NCBI RefSeq assembly: GCF_900112025.1
Contig: NZ_FOKL01000018.1
Coordinates: forward strand, 1 to 60,399
Source: Janthinobacterium sp. 344
GTDB taxonomy: Bacteria; Pseudomonadota; Gammaproteobacteria; Burkholderiales; Burkholderiaceae_D
Direction of reading: 5' to 3'
Length of the DNA: 60,399 nt
Below the pieces are notes generated by a model. That model ran no database searches. It saw nothing but the letters and a program-made list of their open reading frames with translations, and was not told the DNA's origin. Made by a program: the position numbers and the translations under genes. Positions 34,979 through 42,366 of the stretch are shown here, piece by piece; position 1 is the stretch's first letter; each line of letters starts with the position of its first letter.

Positions 34979-35328
34979 GGATCATGCTGATCAATATCTT
35001 CGTATCGGCCTGCTTCGTGGCGATCGGCATTGCGGCCTATGACCGGCTGGTGCTGCGGCCGATGCTGGTCATCGGGGTCGTCGACGCGGCGAACGTCTTC
35101 AATGCAAAACAGGAACAGTACTTCAAAGCCATGACGACCAGCCGTACCGACATGGAACGGCGGCAGGCGATATCCGATGCTGAACGATTCGTCCCCCGTT
35201 TTGCTGCTGCGTTGGCGCAATTACCGCAAGAGTGCGCATGCCTGGTGGTCGACAAAACGGCGGTGATCGGCAGCCGCGCAACGTTGATCGATCTCACTCC
35301 ATTGCTCAGAAAAAAGGTGAAGCTGTGA
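34975..35328 (+). CDS. trbI: F-type TrbI-like protein
   Basis: A 117-residue protein with one N-terminal membrane segment (INIFVSACFVAIGIAAYDRL) and a periplasmic helical part with VVDAANVFNAKQEQYFKAMT, ending in LVVDKTAVIGSRATLIDLTP and a basic tail. This fits TrbI of F-type systems, an inner-membrane protein that affects pilus retraction or outgrowth. It starts within traC's stop and its own stop overlaps the peptidase start. The similarity is modest but the position after traC is right. Confidence 0.75.
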   Translation: MRIMLINIFVSACFVAIGIAAYDRLVLRPMLVIGVVDAANVFNAKQEQYFKAMTTSRTDMERRQAISDAERFVPRFAAALAQLPQECACLVVDKTAVIGSRATLIDLTPLLRKKVKL

Positions 35329-35849
35329 CCCGCGATTTTTTTCAGCATGTGCGCAGACACTGGTATCTGTACCTGGTGCTGGTCGCGATCTGGACACTCG
35401 CCTATGTGCGTCTGTTTATCGATGCCACCCCGCGCTTGCCTATCCTGTTTAACGTGACCCCCAGCTTGCCCTACACGGTCGCAGTAGTCGACTACCGGGC
35501 GGACGGCATCCGTCGCGGAGACTATGTGGTCTATGCATTCGAAGGGGCGGCGTACCGCATCTTCCCCGGCCTGTACCACCAGCCGTTCTTCAAGATTGTG
35601 CGCGGCGTGGCCGGCGACAAAGTGACCGTCCGGGATCGCCACGTGTTCGTCAATGGTGAGGAAGTCGGTTTTGCCAAGACCCATACCACCGTTAAACACC
35701 TCCGGCTCGAACCCATCGCCGAGACCGTGATTCCGCTCTCGTATTTTTATGTGCAAGGCACCAGCCCGGACAGCTTCGATTCACGCTACAGCATCAATGG
35801 CCTGGTACGCGCCGACGCGGTCCTGGGCGTCGTCATTCCGATCTTTTGA
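35325..35849 (+). CDS. trhF: S26 signal-peptidase-like protein (TrhF/TraF type)
   Basis: A 174-residue membrane-anchored peptidase of the S26 family, as found in IncHI and SXT transfer regions. One N-terminal membrane segment (YLYLVLVAIWTLAYVRLFID) precedes the catalytic region. The serine is in NVTPSLPYTV and the lysine in FFKIVRGVAGD, followed by RHVFVNGEEVG and the FYVQGTSPDSFDSRY box. It should process the pilin precursor. The start is a GTG overlapping the trbI stop, with AAAGGTGA ahead of it. Confidence 0.88.
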   Translation: MTRDFFQHVRRHWYLYLVLVAIWTLAYVRLFIDATPRLPILFNVTPSLPYTVAVVDYRADGIRRGDYVVYAFEGAAYRIFPGLYHQPFFKIVRGVAGDKVTVRDRHVFVNGEEVGFAKTHTTVKHLRLEPIAETVIPLSYFYVQGTSPDSFDSRYSINGLVRADAVLGVVIPIF

Positions 35850-35863
35850 AGGAAAAGCAAATC

Positions 35864-36556
35864 ATGCCATTACTTGAACCCGCACCCACGACACGGGGTT
35901 TTCACTGCCTGCCATGCGGTGAGCTGACCAGGCGGATTTTGTCCGTCCTGTTGCTGGCCAGTGGCCTCATGGGAGCATTGGCCGAGGCCGAGGAACTGGC
36001 TGCGATCGGGCCGACGTATCCGATCGCCGAGCAAAACCTGCTCGACATGATTGCCCAGCGCCTGCGCGCGCTGGAAAAGAGCGGCCAGCTTCACAAGTTG
36101 CAGGAGCAGGCGATCGCCAAAGGCAGGGCGGCCGTGGCCAACCCGGCGCCGGTGGCAGGTTTGACACCGGCGAAGGCACCACGAACCGTCTATGTTGATC
36201 CCACCTATGTGCTCGACAAGAACATCCTCGACGCACAAGGTCACGTCCTGTTCCCCGCAGGAACCCGTACCAACCCGCTCGCGATCACGTCCATGTCGAA
36301 AAAGCTGATGTTTTTTGACGCGCGCGATCCGGCACAGGCAAGGATAGCGCGCAGCCTGCTTCAGCGCGATGGCGCGCGGATCAAGCCGGTACTCGTCGGC
36401 GGCTCGTATTTGCAGCTGATGAAACAGTGGAAGACGCGGATCTACTTCGATCAGCAGGGCACGCTAGTGCGGCGCTTTGGCATCGAACACGTCCCGGCCT
36501 TGGTCTACCAGGAAGGCATGCGCCTTCGCATCGACGAAATCGTGGTGGCCAAATGA
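35864..36556 (+). CDS. traW: Type-F conjugative protein TraW
   Basis: A 230-residue periplasmic TraW, needed for F-pilus assembly together with TraU and TrbC. The leader is long, with its hydrophobic part at RRILSVLLLASGLMGALA. The family features are LAAIGPTYPIAEQNLLDMIA, VYVDPTYVLDKNILDAQGHV and a C-terminal thioredoxin-like part with RIYFDQQGTLVRRFGIEHVP. GAAGGAAAAG precedes the ATG at 35864. It ends in an ATGA overlap with traU. Confidence 0.92.
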   Translation: MPLLEPAPTTRGFHCLPCGELTRRILSVLLLASGLMGALAEAEELAAIGPTYPIAEQNLLDMIAQRLRALEKSGQLHKLQEQAIAKGRAAVANPAPVAGLTPAKAPRTVYVDPTYVLDKNILDAQGHVLFPAGTRTNPLAITSMSKKLMFFDARDPAQARIARSLLQRDGARIKPVLVGGSYLQLMKQWKTRIYFDQQGTLVRRFGIEHVPALVYQEGMRLRIDEIVVAK

Positions 36557-37560
36557 GCCGACTAAAACACACCATCGGTTTGATCCTGCTCCTCATCGGG
36601 GCAGGCCATGCCCAGGCGGCGCCGGCAGGTACCTGCACTGGCGCCTTCCCGAATCCGATCACGGATATTTGCTGGTCATGCATCCTGCCGATCTCCCTGG
36701 GCAGCGTCACCCTGGGCAACCTGGGTGGCCAGGAAGACACGGCCAATCCGTCCAGTCCGATTTGTTCGTGCAAAGTCAATCCGGTGATCGGCCTGTCCAT
36801 CGGCTTTTGGGAACCCGTGCGCCACGTGGAAGTGGTGCGCAAACCGTTCTGCCTGGTGTCCCTGGGTGGCATCGATCTCAATCCGGGCATCCCTGCGCCG
36901 GAAGCCGCCCGGGCCACGGACGCAGGCGGCGCCCAGGACGCCTTCTACCAGGCGCATTACTACGTTAATCCGGTCATGTACTGGCTTAAGGCGGTCGCCG
37001 ATTTCCCCTGCCTGGAAGCCGGCTCCTTCGATATCGCCTACATGACCGAGGTCGACCCGCTATGGGGTGATGATGAGCTCACCTTAATTATCAATCCCGA
37101 AACAGTCCTCTTTGCCAATCCGGGGGCGGTCGCCGCCTGCGCTGCCGACTGCGTTGCCGCCACGGCGGGATTTGGCCGCCCGGAATTGTTCTGGTGCGCC
37201 GGCTGTCAGGGAGGTCTTTTCCCGCTCGATGGCCGCGCGGCCTACCACGTGGGCGGGGTGCGCACCGCCGAATTGGTGATGCAGCGCCTCACCGCCAAGA
37301 TGCACCGGGAACTGCTGACGTGGGGCATGCATGGCCAGAAAGGGCTGTGCGGTCCGTACTTCCTGCCGGAAATGGACAAGACTGCCTACAAATCCCAGCT
37401 GACGTATCCCATTCCGGCCACCGACAAGGAACTGGGCAAATGCTGCCAGCCTTTTGGTCGCACCACCATCGCCTGGGGAGCGGGGAAGGAATACCCGGTC
37501 AAGGGTGAAGATTTTGCGTTTATGTTATTTCGAAAAAGGAATTGCTGTGTTGGCTACTAA
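36553..37560 (+). CDS. traU: Type-F conjugative protein TraU
   Basis: A 335-residue exported TraU, required for DNA transfer and mating-pair stability. A signal peptide (IGLILLLIGAGHAQAAPA) precedes GTCTGAFPNPITDICWSCIL, the family start. At least a dozen cysteines are spread over the protein (FWCAGCQGG, KCCQPFGRT, RNCCVGY), which need disulfides in the periplasm and explain the dsbC-like gene. The end overlaps trbC by 14 bases. Confidence 0.94.
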   Translation: MSRLKHTIGLILLLIGAGHAQAAPAGTCTGAFPNPITDICWSCILPISLGSVTLGNLGGQEDTANPSSPICSCKVNPVIGLSIGFWEPVRHVEVVRKPFCLVSLGGIDLNPGIPAPEAARATDAGGAQDAFYQAHYYVNPVMYWLKAVADFPCLEAGSFDIAYMTEVDPLWGDDELTLIINPETVLFANPGAVAACAADCVAATAGFGRPELFWCAGCQGGLFPLDGRAAYHVGGVRTAELVMQRLTAKMHRELLTWGMHGQKGLCGPYFLPEMDKTAYKSQLTYPIPATDKELGKCCQPFGRTTIAWGAGKEYPVKGEDFAFMLFRKRNCCVGY

Positions 37561-38323
37561 TCCGATCCAAGTGCCCCTTGCGGGCGCCAGGCCTGCTGCG
37601 GTGCGTGCCATGGCAGGGCTAGGTGCTCTGTTCCTGGCCCAGGCCGTGGCGGCGCAGGCGATACCAACGATCACCGACGCGGACATCGAACGTGCCAAAA
37701 AGCTGCAGCCGGTCATCACCGAGCAGGATATCGCCCGCGCGGTACGGGCCAATCCCATGCCACAAGACCCGCCGCCAGGGCCAACTCCCACTACGCCACG
37801 GATGCGGATCGACGCCTTGCCCCAGCCTCGCCCAACGCCACCCGTTGATCTGGGCGCCATCGCCAAAGGCTATGAAGCGGCGTCCAATCCGATCGCGCTC
37901 TCCGCGTTGAATGGCGACCGGCTGCTGGTCTTTGTGACCTTCGCTATGCCGGAAGCCGCGCTGAATAAACTGGCGATGCAAGCGGCGCAGCTGCAGGCGA
38001 CCTTGTTACTACGGGGCCTGGACGACGGATCACTGGTCAAAACCGTGGTGCATGTCCAAAAAATCATGGGCGAGCGCAAGGTGGCATGGCAAATCGATCC
38101 GCAGGCATTTGACCGTTTTATCGTACGCCAGGCGCCGACCTTCGTTTTACTGCGGGCCGGTGCACCCGCCCAGACCTGCGGGGCAGGTAGTTGTTTCGCG
38201 CCGGATGCTTATGTTCGCGTCGCCGGCGACGTCTCGCTTGAATACGCGCTCAAAACCATCCAGCAACGCGCACCGCGCTTCGCCGACAGCGCCGGCCGCC
38301 TCCTGGAGAAGATGAGGAAATAG
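37547..38323 (+). CDS. trbC: F-type pilus assembly protein TrbC
   Basis: A 258-residue TrbC, which acts with TraW in pilin assembly in the periplasm. It has a signal-like segment (AMAGLGALFLAQAVAAQAIP), a proline-rich linker (about residues 65-100) and a thioredoxin-like domain starting at RLLVFVTFAMPEAALNKLAM and ending around YVRVAGDVSLEYAL. I used the GTG at 37547, which has AAAAGGAAT in front; a TTG three bases later is also possible. It is followed by traN after 2 bases. Confidence 0.85.
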   Translation: MLATNPIQVPLAGARPAAVRAMAGLGALFLAQAVAAQAIPTITDADIERAKKLQPVITEQDIARAVRANPMPQDPPPGPTPTTPRMRIDALPQPRPTPPVDLGAIAKGYEAASNPIALSALNGDRLLVFVTFAMPEAALNKLAMQAAQLQATLLLRGLDDGSLVKTVVHVQKIMGERKVAWQIDPQAFDRFIVRQAPTFVLLRAGAPAQTCGAGSCFAPDAYVRVAGDVSLEYALKTIQQRAPRFADSAGRLLEKMRK

Positions 38324-38325
38324 CC

Positions 38326-39639
38326 ATGCGCCGTTTGATCGCCCTGACGACCGCCTGCTGCCTGAGCAGCATGCAGCCTGCCATTGTCCTGGCGCAAGTC
38401 AACGAGGATCTGGCCGGCGCCACGGCTGCCAACCAGGCGGCCCGGGCCAGCGTCACCACCCAGAGCGCCACTGCCCACGTGCCCGGCTATACGCTGTCGC
38501 CACCCGAAACCGTCTACCACGGCAAGAGTAACCTCAAAAGCGATGCCAGTACCCACCTGGCGGCCTGCGCCCTGACGCCTGGCGACCCGGCCTGCGCTGC
38601 GCAAGTGGGTGCCCTGAACTCGGCCAACACGCCGCGCCCGCCCGTGCTGGCCACCGATCCGGCTATCGCCGCCGCGCAAGCCATCGCCCGCGATCCCCTG
38701 AGTGCCGAGACGGCGCTGGCCGCGTACACCACCGGCTGTCCCGCTGGCGCAACATGTGCGCCAAAAACGTTCTGTCTCGGTACGCAATGCTTCAGTACGA
38801 GTTATACGAATGACGTCGATTTTGCGCAGGTCATGACCTACATGGAGGCCGTGCGCGAGGCTGGCGTCTATCTCGATCCGAAGACCATGACTTTGTTCAA
38901 TGGCGAGGGTAATACCTGCCGCAACCGGCTCCTCAAAAACTGCTGCTATACGGATGGCGCCGGGGCCCACTTTACTAACCAGTCCCTGTTTGGCATCGGC
39001 TCGCGCCTGGTATTCGACATCCTGATGAACAGTGGCAACCGCGAGTTCATCACGCAAGGCGCCAAGGCACTGCTGACCAGTGGTGGTTTCAGCGGCAGTT
39101 ATACGACGTTCGGTGTGACGGTGGCCGTCAATGGCACGGCGCTGCCGGCTGGTTCCATCACGCTGGCCACCACCGAACACCTGGCGATCGCGTTCAATCC
39201 CTGGAGCCTGGCGATGACTGCGGTGATGTACATCGCGGTCTCGATGATGTCCTGCAACGCCGGCGAGGGCAAGCTGGCGATGAAGGAGGGCGCCCAGCTA
39301 TGTCACACCATTGGTACCTGGTGCAGCTCCTGCATCCGGGTATTAGGGAAATGCGTGTCGTGCATCGAGCACACGACCTCTAAATGCTGTTTTAACTCGC
39401 GCCTGGCCAGGATGATCAACGAACAGGGGAGGGCGCAGCTCGGCATGGGCTGGGGAGCACCAAAAAATCCTGCCTGTTCCGGCTTTAGCGTGGATCAATT
39501 GCAAAGCATCGACTTTGCGAAGCTCGATCTGACCGAGTTCTATGCCTCGATCGTGCCGACGCTGCCCAACGTGGCGGCAGTCAAGGATGCTGCCGCCCAG
39601 CGTGCGCCAGCCTGTTATCTTGGGAGAGGGAAATGCTGA
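38326..39639 (+). CDS. traN: Mating-pair stabilisation protein TraN
   Basis: A 437-residue exported, cysteine-rich TraN-like protein that contacts recipient outer-membrane proteins. A signal peptide ends near VLAQVNEDL. The cysteine-rich region runs through GCPAGATCAPKTFCLGTQCF, RNRLLKNCCYTDG and CSSCIRVLGKCVSCIEHTTS to the C-terminus (PACYLGRGKC). F TraN is about 600 residues, so this is a shorter form. Differences in the adhesin region would set recipient preference. Confidence 0.88.
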   Translation: MRRLIALTTACCLSSMQPAIVLAQVNEDLAGATAANQAARASVTTQSATAHVPGYTLSPPETVYHGKSNLKSDASTHLAACALTPGDPACAAQVGALNSANTPRPPVLATDPAIAAAQAIARDPLSAETALAAYTTGCPAGATCAPKTFCLGTQCFSTSYTNDVDFAQVMTYMEAVREAGVYLDPKTMTLFNGEGNTCRNRLLKNCCYTDGAGAHFTNQSLFGIGSRLVFDILMNSGNREFITQGAKALLTSGGFSGSYTTFGVTVAVNGTALPAGSITLATTEHLAIAFNPWSLAMTAVMYIAVSMMSCNAGEGKLAMKEGAQLCHTIGTWCSSCIRVLGKCVSCIEHTTSKCCFNSRLARMINEQGRAQLGMGWGAPKNPACSGFSVDQLQSIDFAKLDLTEFYASIVPTLPNVAAVKDAAAQRAPACYLGRGKC

Positions 39640-40046
39640 ATCGAACCACGACGCGCAAGGTTTCGCTTGCCCTTTGCTCCGCCATGCTCTGTGCCGCAAC
39701 CAGTGCGGCCTCGGACGCCACACTCCGCGTGGCGGTGAACGATCCGAAAGTACTGATGTTGGCGGCCATCGATGCACCCGACGGCCGTGCAGCCGGCATG
39801 CTGACGGGAGAACTGGCTGACGCGATCACCCAGCGCTTTTCTGCCACCTCTGCGCTCTTCATGGATGTCACGACACTGGCCCGCTACGCCCAGGACGGTT
39901 GCCGCCGGCTCAACGTCCGCTTTTGGCAGGAAGGCGTCAGGCTTGCGGCGGGGCAGGCACCAAATAGGCAAACGATCGATATCGGCATCAATTACTGCCG
40001 CAATGGCCAGCCGCCCGCCCATCTGCGCCTGGAGAAAACACCATGA
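39633..40046 (+). CDS. Exported hypothetical protein between traN and traF
   Basis: A 137-residue protein with a signal peptide (VSLALCSAMLCAATSAASDA) and no domain I recognise. The mature part begins TLRVAVNDPKVLMLAAIDAP and has two cysteines (DGCRRLNVR, NYCRNGQ) that could form a disulfide. It overlaps traN by 7 bases and traF by 4, so it is made with the transfer machinery, probably as a periplasmic accessory factor. Confidence 0.7.
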   Translation: MLNRTTTRKVSLALCSAMLCAATSAASDATLRVAVNDPKVLMLAAIDAPDGRAAGMLTGELADAITQRFSATSALFMDVTTLARYAQDGCRRLNVRFWQEGVRLAAGQAPNRQTIDIGINYCRNGQPPAHLRLEKTP

Positions 40047-40897
40047 GAAGGTACCAATACTGTCTGACAGTGCTGCTCGCATGCGGAGCCGTACACGCCC
40101 AGGTTCCCGCCAGTGTCCCTGCACAAGGCCACGCTGCAGGCGCGCAGGCCGCTGTGCGGCGCGGCTGGCATTTTTATGATGACCCGGCAGTGCACGAACC
40201 GCAGAAGGAAGTAGTAACGCCTGCGCCAGTCGCGCCGCCAAAGCCCACCGGGCCGCAGCCACCGCCTGAAGTCAAGGCGCTGCGCGATTTACAGGTGCAG
40301 CTGGAACAGGTGAAGGCCGTCGCCGTCATGAACCCGACTGTCGCCAATGTGCGCCGCTACATGGAGCTCGAATCGAAGATCGTCAGGAATGCCTCGCTGT
40401 TTGCCGACCTGTCGCAGAAAGTGGCGTGGACCAATCCGGACCTGGACCCTACCACACAGGGCCGCCCCGTCAATGCCCAGGCGCTGGAGGTATTTGAACA
40501 GGTGCAGATGCAGGAGAGATATTCCGCCCTCGCCAACATCGGGAGCGACCACATTCTGATGTTCTTCTTCCGTGGCGATTGTCCGTACTGCCATGCCTAT
40601 GGGCCGGTATTGCGGGCGTTTTCCACGAAATACCGTATCCAGGTGCTGCCGGTCAGCCTGGATGGCGGCGCGGTGCCGGGTTTTACCAATGCCCGCACCG
40701 ACAACGGTACCGCCGCCACGCTCAACGTCAAGCAAGTTCCGGCGCTGTTTTTGGCACAGCCCATCACCGGCAAGATCATGCCGGTCGGTTTTGGTGTGCT
40801 GTCGGAAGGCCAGCTGGTGGAACGGATCGACGCCTTGCGGCCGCGCGCCGTTGAGACCGTCGAACCACTTTTTGGAAAAACACTTTCATCTCGGTAA
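40043..40897 (+). CDS. traF: Type-F conjugative protein TraF (thioredoxin-like)
   Basis: A 284-residue periplasmic TraF needed for F-pilus assembly. A signal peptide (YCLTVLLACGAVHA) leads RRGWHFYDDPAVHEP, the family start. The thioredoxin domain has FFFRGDCPYCHAYGPVLRAF with CPYC retained, unlike F TraF, which has lost its cysteine pair; it may therefore be an active oxidoreductase. The cis-proline lies in VKQVPALFLA. It precedes traH by 10 bases. Confidence 0.9.
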   Translation: MRRYQYCLTVLLACGAVHAQVPASVPAQGHAAGAQAAVRRGWHFYDDPAVHEPQKEVVTPAPVAPPKPTGPQPPPEVKALRDLQVQLEQVKAVAVMNPTVANVRRYMELESKIVRNASLFADLSQKVAWTNPDLDPTTQGRPVNAQALEVFEQVQMQERYSALANIGSDHILMFFFRGDCPYCHAYGPVLRAFSTKYRIQVLPVSLDGGAVPGFTNARTDNGTAATLNVKQVPALFLAQPITGKIMPVGFGVLSEGQLVERIDALRPRAVETVEPLFGKTLSSR

Positions 40898-40907
40898 GGA
40901 GCTCATC

Positions 40908-42329
40908 ATGCCTATGCGCAAACTCATCATCGCACTATCCCTGTCCACCAGTACCCTTTATAGCCATCTGGCCTTCGCCGGTGACTTGAATGCCGAAGTC
41001 AACAAGATGTTCAACGACCTCGGTGCCATCGGCAACTACTCGGCGCCGGGCGCCTTCCGCGGCCAGGTCTACAACACCTACAGTGGCGGCAGCCTGATGC
41101 TGCGCGCGCCGAACAAGACGTATCAATTAATGGCAATTAACTACCCGACGGCCAAAGCTGGCTGCGGTGGCATTGATCTTTTCGGCGGCTCGTTCTCTTA
41201 CATTTCGGCGGCCGAATTCAAGAACATGCTCAAGAACGTCACCTCCGCGCTGCCAGGCGTAGCGTTTCAGCTCGCGCTCGAATCGGTGTCTCCGATGCTC
41301 GGCGGTATCACCAAGTGGACCAAAAACCTCGAATCGATGATGACGAATGCGCAAATCAATTCCTGCAACACCGCCAAATCCCTGGTCTCGTCGGCCGCCG
41401 AGGCCACGGGGTTCAGCTCCAGCAAGGCCTGCGAGGACATCGCCGTCTCGCTGGGCCTCGAATCGGACTATGCCGCCGCAGCCGTCCGCTGCAAGTCCGA
41501 CAAGGGTTCCATTCTGGATGCCGCGCGTAAATCCTCCGATCCCCTCGTCAAAAACAAGGCGCCGTTCGTCGGCAACCTCACCTGGGAATCGCTTAAGCTC
41601 GCTGGCAACTACCTGGACGACAAAGAGCGGGAAATGGTCATGAGCATGGTCGGCACCGTTATTTTCTATCCGGAAGGACGAGACGACAACCCAATTGCTC
41701 CGACCTTCACTTCCATCTCCCAGCTGCTCTATGGCCAGTCGGACGCTGGCGGCGGGAACGTCCACCAAACAGTGTTGCGGTGCAACAATTTTACAACGTG
41801 TGACCAGGTTACCGTGGATCCCGCCTACGTCCACACGCCATTTACCGCCAAGGTTGAAAAACTGATGCGTTCTATCGCTTACAAAATCGAGACGCGCACA
41901 CCGATTCCCAACATGTCGCCGGAGGTCGGTTTTGTGAACCAGACCAGTGAGCCTGTCTACCGCATGCTGTCGATCGGCGCATCGTTTCCTTCTGCCACAG
42001 CCAATGAGCAGCTGATTGCCACCTATCGGGATGTGATTGCCGCGGATTACGCCTACATGTTTCTCGAGAAGAACCTCAGGTTGGGTATGGGGGCGCTCGA
42101 AAAGGATTTCACGTTAAACGCCCAACAAAAGATAAGAGCGCAAGAAATCCGGCTGCGTGCCAAAGACATGCTGGCCCAGCTGTCCCGCGAAAAGGCCCTC
42201 GTCTACCAGAAAGTAGGCTCTATCACGGTGGTGTCCAACCACCTGGAACAACTGTCACGGCAAATGCGCGCCAATATGCCGCAGCAGGTACTCGATCTGC
42301 TGGGACGCCAGGCCGCCTATCTGCGTTGA
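40908..42329 (+). CDS. traH: Type-F conjugative protein TraH
   Basis: A 473-residue exported TraH, needed for pilus assembly with TraF. The signal peptide (LIIALSLSTSTLYSHLAFA) is followed by GDLNAEVNKMFNDLGAIGNY, then the family's GQVYNTYSGGSLMLRAP and the INYPTAKAGCGGIDLFGGSF segment. The C-terminal third is coiled coil, ending VLDLLGRQAAYLR. TAAGGAG lies 7 bases before the ATG, which fixes the start although the frame is open far upstream. Confidence 0.94.
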   Translation: MPMRKLIIALSLSTSTLYSHLAFAGDLNAEVNKMFNDLGAIGNYSAPGAFRGQVYNTYSGGSLMLRAPNKTYQLMAINYPTAKAGCGGIDLFGGSFSYISAAEFKNMLKNVTSALPGVAFQLALESVSPMLGGITKWTKNLESMMTNAQINSCNTAKSLVSSAAEATGFSSSKACEDIAVSLGLESDYAAAAVRCKSDKGSILDAARKSSDPLVKNKAPFVGNLTWESLKLAGNYLDDKEREMVMSMVGTVIFYPEGRDDNPIAPTFTSISQLLYGQSDAGGGNVHQTVLRCNNFTTCDQVTVDPAYVHTPFTAKVEKLMRSIAYKIETRTPIPNMSPEVGFVNQTSEPVYRMLSIGASFPSATANEQLIATYRDVIAADYAYMFLEKNLRLGMGALEKDFTLNAQQKIRAQEIRLRAKDMLAQLSREKALVYQKVGSITVVSNHLEQLSRQMRANMPQQVLDLLGRQAAYLR

Positions 42330-42366
42330 TAAAAAGTAGAGAAGTAAAAGAAGGAGGTAAATAGTC

